Shown: piece by piece, positions 1 to 5,499 of the stretch
Numbering within the stretch: position 1 is the first letter of the stretch
Layout: each line of letters starts with the position of its first letter
DNA from: Sphingomonadales bacterium
GTDB taxonomy: Bacteria; Pseudomonadota; Alphaproteobacteria; Sphingomonadales; Sphingomonadaceae
NCBI GenBank assembly: GCA_018067055.1
Contig: JAGPVK010000056.1
Span: 1 to 6,554 of the forward strand
Direction of reading: 5' to 3'
DNA length: 6,554 nt
Position numbers and translations under genes: made by a program
Notes under the pieces: generated by a model
What the model was told of the DNA's origin: nothing
Database searches by the model: none
Seen by the model: the letters and a program-made list of their open reading frames with translations, nothing else

Positions 1-1
1 C

Positions 2-508
2 CAGCGATTCGATCAGTCGGTATTCGAGCAAGATGTCGCGGAACCCGCCGAATCAGTTGCGCAGCCGTCAGCGATTGCCGAGCCGCCAATCGCGAAGCAA
101 GCGCCGCAACCACAACGCGAAGAGGCTCCGGTGCAGAATCCTCCGGAACAGAACCACCGGCGAGAAGCGGCAGTCACGCCCAAGGAGGATTTGTCCGCCT
201 TGTCGCTTGCGCAACTCGCCGATCGTCTGGAAGCCGGACTCGCACGTCTGGAAGCGCTGCAAATGCGCGAGCCGGCTGAGGTGCCACCAGCAAGTCCGGC
301 AGCAGGCCCGGTGTTCGAAAACAAGGTTTTTGCCTCGACCGTTTCAGAATCACCTGCTCCGGTGAGCATTCCTCCCTTGCGGTCGGTCGATCCGGTGGAT
401 TCGACCGAGCCGGCCGAAATCAATCGTCAAGATAACCGGCAGGCCGACATGGACGCCGCTTTGAAGGCAGCGCTCGGCACTTTGGAGAAGATGACCGTTC
501 AACGCTGA
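2..508 (+). CDS. C-terminal fragment of an Ala/Pro/Glu-rich hypothetical protein (5' partial)
   Basis: The frame is open from the first bases of the window to a TGA at 506-508, giving 168 residues of a protein that begins upstream. I do not recognise the family. Residues 1-60 of the fragment are rich in Ala, Pro, Gln and Glu and look disordered. Residues 63-89 form a likely amphipathic or coiled-coil helix (LSLAQLADRLEAGLARLEAL). A second low-complexity Pro/Ser/Val stretch follows, and residues 147-165 form a short terminal helix (ADMDAALKAALGTLEKM). No signal peptide, membrane segment or catalytic motif is visible in this part. A GTG at 131 could serve as an internal start, but the uninterrupted upstream frame of the same composition argues for a longer protein. 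It converges with the next gene, leaving only three bases between the stop codons. The domain that defines its function is probably upstream. Confidence 0.7.
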   Translation, partial: QRFDQSVFEQDVAEPAESVAQPSAIAEPPIAKQAPQPQREEAPVQNPPEQNHRREAAVTPKEDLSALSLAQLADRLEAGLARLEALQMREPAEVPPASPAAGPVFENKVFASTVSESPAPVSIPPLRSVDPVDSTEPAEINRQDNRQADMDAALKAALGTLEKMTVQR

Positions 509-510
509 CC

Positions 511-532
511 TTCACCAATATGGTGATTCTTT
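511..532. terminator. Possible short hairpin at the convergent gene junction
   Basis: Bases 512-526 form a perfect 6-bp inverted repeat, TCACCA-ATA-TGGTGA, followed on the + strand by TTCTTT. It lies exactly between two convergent stop codons and includes the stop of the minus-strand gene. The stem is short, only half G/C, and the T tract is interrupted, so it would be a weak terminator at best. Position is the main support. Confidence 0.3.
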
Positions 533-859
533 AGCGGGATCGATGATTGACAGGGCTTCAACCTGCATTTGAAATTCTGTCTGTTTCGTGACCACTATAT
601 CCGCGACAAAACAGCCGGGAATTGCAAATTCGTGGTCCGGTAGCACCTTCGACAGATGCCGTATTTCGTCCGTTGCTGTGGTATCAAACCATTCAATCGA
701 GAAGCAATAGCGCGTTCCGCTGAATGTGATGCTCGCCCACGAGCGTTGGCGCTTCAGGATGACGCGGACCCGGCCTCCGGCCAGTGCAGCAATCTGACTG
801 GCAATTGATCTGCTTGGGTTCCGTTGGCGGTTCGTCTTTCGGATCGAATCAACCGGCAT
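512..859 (-). CDS. Conserved-looking hypothetical protein, 115 aa
   Basis: This 115-residue soluble protein has a basic N-terminus (residues 1-18, rich in Arg, Asn and Ser). It is followed by a compact domain with alternating hydrophobic strands (RVRVILKRQRSWASITFSGT, then RYCFSIEWFD), a helix with the pattern HLSKVLPDHEF, and a strand containing FVADIVV. It has no membrane segment, signal peptide or recognisable catalytic motif. The overall pattern resembles small uncharacterised proteins of sphingomonads, by memory only. The start at 859 overlaps the end of the preceding minus-strand gene by 11 bases, and a GGCGGA stretch lies upstream, so the two genes are probably translated from one transcript. 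The basic first 18 residues may be less conserved and the true start could be internal. Function unknown. Confidence 0.75.
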   Translation of the reverse strand: MPVDSIRKTNRQRNPSRSIASQIAALAGGRVRVILKRQRSWASITFSGTRYCFSIEWFDTTATDEIRHLSKVLPDHEFAIPGCFVADIVVTKQTEFQMQVEALSIIDPAKESPYW

Positions 860-1058
860 GATCTGTCCGCCATAGGGTCATGAAATGTTCAACCCGCTGC
901 GAGACGGTTCTGCCAGGCTGCCGGCCATTGCGCAGATCCTGTACAAAGCGCGGATCGCGAACGGACAGCCGTCCGAACCTTGTCCAGGCCATGTCGGTCT
1001 CATTGAGGAATATCTCGATCTTTCGCAATAATGGCACCGGCAATCTCCTTCTCGCCAT
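849..1058 (-). CDS. Small putative helix-turn-helix (Cro-like) protein, 69 aa
   Basis: The 69-residue basic protein is almost entirely helical by inspection: residues 7-20 (PVPLLRKIEIFLNE), 26-32 (TRFGRLS), 35-44 (DPRFVQDLRNGR) and 50-64 (TVSQRVEHFMTLW). The order 'TxFGRL - DPRFVxDLRxGR - TxxRVxxFM' matches the layout of minimal lambda-repressor/Cro-type helix-turn-helix proteins, with residues 35-44 as the candidate recognition helix. That assignment is inferred from pattern, not from a profile search. The start is supported by AAGG six bases upstream of the ATG (complement of 1065-1068). It is the first gene of a two-gene minus-strand unit and is divergent from the S24 regulator. A possible -10 box, TATAAT, lies at 1111-1106 on the minus strand, which would give a leader of about 40 bases. 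Its likely partner or antagonist is the divergent regulator. Confidence 0.72.
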   Translation of the reverse strand: MARRRLPVPLLRKIEIFLNETDMAWTRFGRLSVRDPRFVQDLRNGRQPGRTVSQRVEHFMTLWRTDHAG

Positions 1059-1084
1059 CGCGCGCCTTGTCGGCGACTCGTTGA

Positions 1085-1139
1085 ATAGGGAAATTCCTAT
1101 TTGAAATTATATTTCCTACATGTCTAGGAAAAATCCTAT
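1085..1139. promoter_or_regulatory. Repeated TAGG-N6-CCTA operator-like elements in a divergent promoter
   Basis: Two copies of the inverted repeat TAGG-N6-CCTA occur at 1086-1099 (extended to ATAGG...CCTAT at 1085-1100) and at 1125-1138 (TAGGA-N4-TCCTA). Their centres are 39 bases apart. A third CCTA at 1115-1118 lies between them, so CCTA recurs at 1096, 1115 and 1135, roughly every two helical turns. The middle and right half-sites also form an inverted repeat, TTTCCTA-N6-TAGGAAA, at 1112-1131. The elements flank the minus-strand TATAAT at 1111-1106. Binding here would cover the promoter of the small minus-strand genes and probably that of the S24 gene. The most likely binders are the adjacent S24 regulator and/or the 69-aa protein (inference). 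Confidence 0.6.
1106..1111 (-). promoter_or_regulatory. Candidate -10 box for the two minus-strand small genes
   Basis: The minus strand reads TATAAT here, an exact match to the sigma-70-type -10 consensus. It is about 47 bases before the ATG of the 69-aa gene. No good TTGACA-like -35 is present at 16-18 bases; the expected position falls in the A/T-rich right-hand operator element. The start of transcription would lie in or next to the left-hand operator element. Confidence 0.4.
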
Positions 1140-1830
1140 TGCTAATTTCGGCCAGAGCCGCTATTCAATTGCCATTGTGACCGACGATGCGCGCACCAAT
1201 CTGGAGAAACTGATCCGTGAAAACGGGCATGATTTCGCTGCGATCTCGAAAATGCTCGGCAAAAATTCTGCCTATATCCAGCAATATATCCGGCGCGGTT
1301 CGCCGAAGAAGCTGGATGAAGACGACAGGCGCCGCCTGGCGGAATTCTATGGTATAGAGGAGCGGTTGCTGGGTGCGCCCGCGATGCGGGAGTCCGGTCG
1401 GCGCGGTCCGATTGCACCCGATGGCCTGCTCCGAATCAAGCAATTGCAGGTTGGTGCTTCAGCAGGTCCCGGATCTTTGGCGGATGACGAATATGCCGAA
1501 TCGATGGGTTTTTCACCGAAATGGCTCAGGCGGCTGGGTACAGACCCCGCCAACCTGTCGCTGATCGTGGTTGATGGTGATTCCATGGACCCGACTCTGG
1601 GCGATGGCGATGATATCATGGTCGATCACAGCGCTGCCTCCCGACCGTTGCGTGACGGCATATATGTGCTGCGCATGGATGATGTGTTGCTGGTCAAGCG
1701 TATCGCCATGGGCCCTTCCGGAAAATTGACGATCCGCAGCGACAATCCGCAATATCCGGACTGGGAAGATGTCAGCGCGGAAAGCGTGAATATCATTGGC
1801 CGGGTGGTCTGGACGGGGCGGCGACTGTGA
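1120..1830 (+). CDS. LexA/CI-like transcriptional regulator, S24 peptidase family
   Basis: This is a two-domain regulator of the LexA/phage CI type. Residues 21-85 form a helical DNA-binding domain (LEKLIRENGHDFAAISKML, then NSAYIQQYIRRG and DEDDRRRLAEFYGI) of lambda-repressor-like layout. After a linker, residues 105-236 form the S24/LexA-like domain. The nucleophile is probably Ser155 in VDGDSMDPTL and the general base Lys193 in VLLVKRIA. Their 38-residue spacing is close to that in E. coli LexA. An Ala115-Gly116 pair in VGASAGPG is a candidate self-cleavage site. All three elements are present, so RecA-stimulated cleavage is possible, though many members of the family never cleave. The ATG at 1120 has no visible Shine-Dalgarno and would place one operator element inside the gene. 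An in-frame GTG at 1177 (residue 20, VTDDARTNLEKL) starts just before the DNA-binding domain and may be the true start. It is divergent from two small genes and probably autoregulated through the repeats between them. Confidence 0.9.
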   Translation: MSRKNPIANFGQSRYSIAIVTDDARTNLEKLIRENGHDFAAISKMLGKNSAYIQQYIRRGSPKKLDEDDRRRLAEFYGIEERLLGAPAMRESGRRGPIAPDGLLRIKQLQVGASAGPGSLADDEYAESMGFSPKWLRRLGTDPANLSLIVVDGDSMDPTLGDGDDIMVDHSAASRPLRDGIYVLRMDDVLLVKRIAMGPSGKLTIRSDNPQYPDWEDVSAESVNIIGRVVWTGRRL

Positions 1831-1886
1831 TCGGATTGGCAAGAGGCGGCTTGCAACTTCAGGGTGATCACGCCAAATAGCCTGTC

Positions 1887-2549
1887 ATGACAGATGCACC
1901 CCTGAAGGCCGTGATTATTCCGGTCACTCCGCTCCAGCAAAATTGCACGCTCTTATGGTGCACAAAGACCAACAAGGCCGCATTGAGCGATCCCGGCGGC
2001 GATTTGAACCGGCTGAAAGCGGCGGTTGAAGAGCATGGCGTCGATCTCGAAAAGATCATTCTGACGCACGGCCATCTCGACCATTGCGGTCAAGCGGGCA
2101 TGCTCGCCGAAGAACTGGGTATACCGATCGAAGGGCCGCACGAAGATGACCGGTTCTGGATCGACCAGCTGGAAGGCGACGGCGCACGCTTTGGCATGGA
2201 AGCAAAAAGTTTCGAGCCAGATCGCTGGCTTAAGGATGGCGATCAGGTGACGGTAGGCGATCTGGTGCTGGATGTAATCCACTGTCCCGGTCATACGCCA
2301 GGCCACGTGATTTTTTACCACCAACCGTCAAAGCTGGCGGTGGTCGGTGATGTCCTGTTTCAGGGATCGATCGGCCGCACCGACTTCCCCCGTGGCAATC
2401 ATCAGGACCTCATCACCGCGATCACCCAGAAGCTCTGGCCTCTGGGTGACGACGTCACCTTCATCCCTGGCCATGGCCCGACCAGCCAGTTCGGCTATGA
2501 GCGCAAGACCAATGCTTTTGTTGCCGATGATGTGCTGGCGGCACGCTGA
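1887..2549 (+). CDS. MBL-fold metallo-hydrolase, glyoxalase II-like (YcbL/GloC type)
   Basis: This is a cytosolic metallo-beta-lactamase-fold hydrolase of 220 residues, close to the length of E. coli YcbL (about 215). The metal-binding set is complete: His61, His63, Asp65 and His66 in THGHLDHCG, His136 in CPGHTPGH, Asp155 in VVGDVLF, and His196 in IPGHGP. The N-terminus (IPVTPLQQNCTLLWC) and the block GSIGRTDFPRG are typical of the YcbL subfamily, which lacks the long C-terminal helical domain of classical GloB. Members hydrolyse thioesters such as S-D-lactoylglutathione in methylglyoxal detoxification. That substrate is inferred from the subfamily. The start matches the usual N-terminus, although no strong ribosome-binding site is seen. 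It lies 56 bases after the S24 gene with no convincing terminator between them, so read-through is possible. It converges with the MAPEG gene, leaving six bases between the stop codons. Confidence 0.93.
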   Translation: MTDAPLKAVIIPVTPLQQNCTLLWCTKTNKAALSDPGGDLNRLKAAVEEHGVDLEKIILTHGHLDHCGQAGMLAEELGIPIEGPHEDDRFWIDQLEGDGARFGMEAKSFEPDRWLKDGDQVTVGDLVLDVIHCPGHTPGHVIFYHQPSKLAVVGDVLFQGSIGRTDFPRGNHQDLITAITQKLWPLGDDVTFIPGHGPTSQFGYERKTNAFVADDVLAAR

Positions 2550-2555
2550 GCGGGA

Positions 2556-2948
2556 TCAGGTCAAATAGGGGATCGTAATCGCGTAAATGCCAAGTCCCAG
2601 CAGCGCCAGCATCGTCACAATCGTACCGATCATCCGGCCTTTGCCAAATTTGCCATCATCCATCCCGACGCCATGGGCGACCCGGCCAAGCAGATAGAGG
2701 CCGCTGACGATCCAGAGCCAGGTTGGGGATGTTGCGCTTGCAAGTTCGATAGCCGCGACCAGGAGCAATACGAAGGGCGCGCTTTCGATATAGTTGCTGT
2801 GAGCACGCATGCGGCGGATGACTTTTTCATTGCCGCCATCGCCAATGCTGACTTTCTCGCTGGTCCTGACCTGTCCCACGCGGATCATCAGCCAGATATT
2901 TATCAGCGCAGCAGCGCCCGCAACGGTCAATGTTATTGGTAAAATCAT
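2556..2948 (-). CDS. MAPEG family integral membrane protein
   Basis: This 130-residue protein has four predicted membrane helices, at about residues 3-23, 57-72, 76-95 and 106-126, the normal length and topology for MAPEG (membrane-associated proteins in eicosanoid and glutathione metabolism). The family signature is visible as RRMRAHSNYIESAPFVLLLV (residues 45-64) and GRVAHGVGM (88-96). It resembles bacterial YecN-like members, whose substrates are mostly unknown; glutathione-dependent chemistry is a family-level possibility only. I chose the ATG at 2948 because it is preceded by a GGGGGGA ribosome-binding site and gives the canonical N-terminus MILPITL. The frame extends 19 codons further upstream, but those would run through the promoter and the palindrome. 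The gene is monocistronic, convergent with the MBL hydrolase and divergent from rpmF. The adjacent operator-like palindrome suggests repressor control. Confidence 0.93.
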   Translation of the reverse strand: MILPITLTVAGAAALINIWLMIRVGQVRTSEKVSIGDGGNEKVIRRMRAHSNYIESAPFVLLLVAAIELASATSPTWLWIVSGLYLLGRVAHGVGMDDGKFGKGRMIGTIVTMLALLGLGIYAITIPYLT

Positions 2949-2970
2949 CTTGTCCCCCCGATATGTGAAA

Positions 2971-2987
2971 ATTATAGACCGTCTATA
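2971..2987 (-). promoter_or_regulatory. TetR-type palindromic operator over the MAPEG -10 box
   Basis: Bases 2973-2987 are a perfect palindrome, TATAGAC-C-GTCTATA (7-bp arms, 1-bp centre). On the minus strand it runs directly into TATAAT at 2976-2971, a consensus -10 box with 22 bases between it and the MAPEG ATG, leaving a leader of roughly 16 bases that holds the GGGGGGA ribosome-binding site. TAGAC/GTCTA half-sites are known from TetR-family operators. Overlap with the -10 implies repression by blocking polymerase. No TetR-family gene is present in the window, so the regulator must be encoded elsewhere. Confidence 0.6.
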
Positions 2988-3094
2988 GAAGCACAATGCT
3001 TGCAACGCACAGGAAATTCATTATACGCGCCACTTCGCGTGCAATCTGCTGAACCCCAACCAGGTGATTCTCCAAAATACGGAGACTGGATTGT

Positions 3095-3123
3095 TTGGCT
3101 TTGATGCAGGCATTTGATATTAA
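3095..3123 (+). promoter_or_regulatory. Possible promoter of the rpmF-plsX-fabH cluster
   Basis: TTGGCT at 3095-3100 and TATTAA at 3118-3123 are spaced 17 bases apart, giving a start of transcription about 15 bases before the rpmF ATG. A second candidate, TTGCAA (3000-3005) with TATACG (3022-3027, spacing 16), lies further upstream. Both are only partial matches to the consensus. The 196-base region between the MAPEG and rpmF start codons must contain the rpmF promoter, but its exact place is uncertain. Confidence 0.3.
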
Positions 3124-3144
3124 ATATATAGAACAGGCTTAGCA

Positions 3145-3324
3145 ATGGCTGTACCAAAAAGAAAAACTACACCGTCGAAACGCGGTATGCGTCGGTCTCA
3201 TGATGCTTTGAAAATCGAAGCCTATCAGGAATGCCCGAATTGCGGTGAATTGAAGCGTCCGCACCATTTGTGCGGGTCTTGTGGTCATTATAATGGCCGT
3301 GAAGTCTTGGCCGCTGATCTTTAA
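3145..3324 (+). CDS. rpmF: 50S ribosomal protein L32
   Basis: The 59-residue basic protein matches bacterial L32 in length and sequence. It has the N-terminal block [20 protein letters not shown], which contacts rRNA, and a zinc-ribbon with Cys30, Cys33, Cys43 and Cys46 ([22 protein letters not shown]). All four cysteines are present, so this is the zinc-binding form, not the cysteine-less paralogue. The protein is part of the large ribosomal subunit near the peptidyl-transferase region. A weak AACAGG lies about nine bases before the ATG. It is the first gene of the rpmF-plsX-fabH cluster, with 46 bases before plsX and no terminator-like hairpin, so co-transcription is likely. Confidence 0.97.
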   Translation: MAVPKRKTTPSKRGMRRSHDALKIEAYQECPNCGELKRPHHLCGSCGHYNGREVLAADL

Positions 3325-3356
3325 TCGGCTAGTCTCTCGGCTTCTGACGCGCAATC

Positions 3357-3362
3357 AAGGGG
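3357..3362 (+). promoter_or_regulatory. Ribosome-binding site that favours the GTG start of plsX
   Basis: AAGGGG lies eight bases before the GTG at 3371 but fourteen before the alternative in-frame ATG at 3377. The spacing supports the GTG start. Confidence 0.6.
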
Positions 3363-3370
3363 AATAATCG

Positions 3371-4420
3371 GTGGGAATGAGGCCGCGAATCGCGATTGAT
3401 GCGATGGGCGGAGATGAAGGCCCGCGTGTCATGGTTGCAGGCGCAGCGCTTGCTCGCCACCGTCATGCCGGTTTTCAGTTCCTTTTCGTCGGTGATGAAG
3501 CGCAGATTAAAGAAGCGCTCAAAGATCATCCCAATCTCAGCGCGGCATCCGAGATATTGCATGCGGCAGACGTCGTGTCTGGCGATGACAAGCCGGGACA
3601 GGCGCTACGCAGTTCAAAAACAACATCCATGGGCATGGCGGTCAATGCCGTGAAAACTGGAGAAGTCAGCGCCGCAGTTAGCGCTGGTAATACCGGCGCG
3701 CTAATGGCTATTGCCAAGCTGGCACTGCGCACGATGCCCGGCATCGATCGCCCAGCATTGTCAGCGCTGCTTCCGACTATGAAAGACACCGATGTGGTGA
3801 TGCTGGATCTGGGTGCAAATACAGAATGCAATAGCCGGAACCTGGTGCAGTTCGCAGTGATGGGAGCTGCCTACAGCCGCATCATGCACGGTTTCGACCG
3901 TCCCAAGGTAAAGCTGCTGAATATCGGTACCGAAGAAGCCAAAGGTACCGGTACGATTCAGGAAGCCGCGGCGACGCTTAAAGGTGCCGCTGGCCTGCAT
4001 ATGAATTTTCTCGGATTTACCGAGGCGGACAAGATTTCCACCGGCGAAGTCGATGTGATTGTAACCGATGGCTTCTCCGGCAACGTGGCGCTCAAGGCGC
4101 TCGAAGGAACCGCGCGGTTTGTTACCGATCTGCTGAAGCAAAGCTTTCTGAGCAGCCTCCGGTCCAAAATCGGATTCCTGATTTCCCGGCCGGCGACGGA
4201 AATGTTGCGTGACCAACTGGATCCGAATAATCACAACGGTGCCGTCTTTCTCGGCCTGAATGGTGTGGTGGTGAAGAGCCACGGCAGCGCAGATGCAAAA
4301 GGTGTCGCCAACGCTGTCGAAGTGGCCGCTCGGCTGGTCGAAGACAGTATTCTAGAAAGAATCAGTGAAGATTTGACAAAAATCAGCGAAGCAGCGCCGG
4401 TGAACGAGGTGGCGAAGTGA
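3371..4420 (+). CDS. plsX: Phosphate acyltransferase PlsX
   Basis: PlsX converts acyl-ACP and phosphate into acyl-phosphate, the donor used by PlsY to acylate glycerol-3-phosphate in phospholipid synthesis. It is a peripheral membrane enzyme. The 349 residues match the usual length. Family blocks in order are [13 protein letters not shown] (6-18), [13 protein letters not shown] (101-113), [12 protein letters not shown] (142-153), [13 protein letters not shown] (181-193), [19 protein letters not shown] (228-246) and SHGSADAKG (303-311). The common family sequence is DxGAN and LLNIGxEexKG, so no key block is missing. The start is GTG at 3371, chosen by its spacing from AAGGGG; an ATG two codons later would remove only two residues. 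The C-terminal tail after about residue 330 is variable. The TGA overlaps the GTG start of fabH by four bases, which implies translational coupling. Confidence 0.97.
   Translation: MGMRPRIAIDAMGGDEGPRVMVAGAALARHRHAGFQFLFVGDEAQIKEALKDHPNLSAASEILHAADVVSGDDKPGQALRSSKTTSMGMAVNAVKTGEVSAAVSAGNTGALMAIAKLALRTMPGIDRPALSALLPTMKDTDVVMLDLGANTECNSRNLVQFAVMGAAYSRIMHGFDRPKVKLLNIGTEEAKGTGTIQEAAATLKGAAGLHMNFLGFTEADKISTGEVDVIVTDGFSGNVALKALEGTARFVTDLLKQSFLSSLRSKIGFLISRPATEMLRDQLDPNNHNGAVFLGLNGVVVKSHGSADAKGVANAVEVAARLVEDSILERISEDLTKISEAAPVNEVAK
4406..4410 (+). promoter_or_regulatory. fabH ribosome-binding site inside the plsX end
   Basis: GAGGT is six bases before the GTG at 4417 and lies within the last codons of plsX. 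It supports the GTG start and the GTGA stop/start overlap. Confidence 0.6.
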
Positions 4421-5388
4421 GCGCCGTTGCCGCCAGGCGTGCCGTTATCAAGGGTACTGGCTCGGCTTTGCCGCGAACCCGAGTCTCGAATGCCGAACTG
4501 GCTGAGCGAGTGGATACCACCGACGAATGGATCGTCGAACGCACCGGCATAAGATTCCGGCATATAGCCGAAGATGACGAGACGACATCGACCCTTGCGA
4601 TTGAAGCCGCACAAAAGGCCATGCAGGCGGCTGGTTTCAGCAGCGCAGATATTGACCTGATCATTGTTGCAACCGCAACGCCCGACCAGACCTTTCCTGC
4701 GACAGCAACCATTGTCCAGGATGCATTGGGCTGTAACGGCTGCGTGGCTTTTGATGTCGCTGCGGTTTGCTCGGGCTTTCTATATGCACTTTCGGTAGCG
4801 GACAGCATGATCCGGGCCGGCAGCGCGCAAAATGCGCTGGTGATCGGTGCGGAAACCTTCAGCCGTATACTGGATTGGGAAGATCGCGGAACCTGTGTGT
4901 TGTTTGGCGACGGCGCCGGTGCAGTCGTGCTAGCGGCCGAATATGGCGAACGAGGCATTCTGGCGACTCGGTTGCATGCCGATGGCGCGCATAATCAGCT
5001 CTTATATGTCGATGGTGGTGCTGGCACGACAGGCACGGTCGGTAAGCTGCGTATGAAGGGCCGCGAAGTTTTTCGTCATGCGGTCGTCAATCTGTCTTCG
5101 GTGCTGAAAGCAGTATTGGAAGAAGCCGGCGAATCGATCGACAAGGTCGACTGGGTCGTGCCTCATCAAGCCAATGCGCGAATATTGGATGCAACCGCAA
5201 AGAAGCTCAATCTTGCTCCGGAAAAGGTGATCAAGACGGTCGATATGCATGCCAATACATCGGCAGCTTCGGTTCCGCTGGCGCTGGATACTGCCGTCCG
5301 CGATGGTCGAATCAAGCCCGGAGATTTGCTGGTTCTGGAAGCGATGGGCGGCGGATTTACATGGGGCGCGTCGGTCATTCGATATTGA
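4417..5388 (+). CDS. fabH: Beta-ketoacyl-ACP synthase III FabH
   Basis: FabH condenses a short acyl-CoA (usually acetyl-CoA) with malonyl-ACP to start type II fatty-acid synthesis in the cytosol. The 323-residue protein has the thiolase-like two-lobed layout and the full catalytic triad: Cys118 in [10 protein letters not shown], His250 in [11 protein letters not shown], and Asn280 in [13 protein letters not shown]. Other family blocks are [13 protein letters not shown] (34-46), the [10 protein letters not shown] loop (163-172) and the C-terminal [10 protein letters not shown] (311-320). The start is a GTG that overlaps the plsX stop by four bases and has GAGGT at proper spacing, so it is coupled to plsX. 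In many alphaproteobacteria ihfA follows directly. Here the next gene is an AraC-type regulator after 111 bases. Confidence 0.97.
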   Translation: MSAVAARRAVIKGTGSALPRTRVSNAELAERVDTTDEWIVERTGIRFRHIAEDDETTSTLAIEAAQKAMQAAGFSSADIDLIIVATATPDQTFPATATIVQDALGCNGCVAFDVAAVCSGFLYALSVADSMIRAGSAQNALVIGAETFSRILDWEDRGTCVLFGDGAGAVVLAAEYGERGILATRLHADGAHNQLLYVDGGAGTTGTVGKLRMKGREVFRHAVVNLSSVLKAVLEEAGESIDKVDWVVPHQANARILDATAKKLNLAPEKVIKTVDMHANTSAASVPLALDTAVRDGRIKPGDLLVLEAMGGGFTWGASVIRY

Positions 5389-5410
5389 ATTTGCTGCATT
5401 TCATCGCAAA

Positions 5411-5418
5411 TTAACCAT
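5411..5418 (+). promoter_or_regulatory. TTAACCAT, possible CtrA half-site
   Basis: The octamer TTAACCAT matches the conserved half of the alphaproteobacterial CtrA motif. The second TTAA expected seven bases later is absent (CGTC instead). It lies 89 bases before the AraC-type gene start. A single octamer is weak evidence. Confidence 0.2.
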
Positions 5419-5449
5419 ATTCGTCATTTTCGTCGCCGATTTTACTTCC

Positions 5450-5479
5450 TTGTCGAAAGCCGGTTGAGCGCAATGTAGA
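5450..5479 (+). promoter_or_regulatory. Possible promoter of the AraC-type gene
   Basis: TTGTCG (5450-5455) and TGTAGA (5474-5479) are spaced 18 bases apart, just upstream of the ATG at 5500. This would leave a leader of only about 14 bases with no clear ribosome-binding site. The gap between fabH and this gene (111 bases) has no terminator-like hairpin that I can see, so read-through from fabH is also possible. Confidence 0.3.
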
Positions 5480-5499
5480 TCCGCTCCTAGCTTGCTGCC

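Noticed and set aside
33..423. Alternative frames on both strands over the first gene
   Set aside because: The frame beginning at base 2 is open to the window edge and has coherent composition. The others are Arg- or Ser/Cys-rich and look like shadows.
880..1104. Plus-strand open frame of 74 codons
   Set aside because: It is opposite the 69-aa gene, which has a ribosome-binding site, a plausible promoter and a helix-turn-helix-like pattern.
1839..1854. GCAAG-N6-CTTGC hairpin after the S24 gene
   Set aside because: The stem is only five base pairs and no T run follows, so I do not call it a terminator.
2949..3005. N-terminal extension of the MAPEG gene to 3005
   Set aside because: It would run through a TATAAT box, a perfect palindrome and the GGGGGGA ribosome-binding site. 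The ATG at 2948 gives the canonical MAPEG length and start.
3761..4282. Open frame of 173 codons on the minus strand
   Set aside because: It is antisense to plsX, which is certain, and its product shows no domain pattern.
4383..4958. Long open frame (191 codons) on the minus strand
   Set aside because: It lies opposite fabH, whose catalytic triad and family blocks are intact. The translated product is Ser/Ala/Thr-rich without any recognisable pattern.
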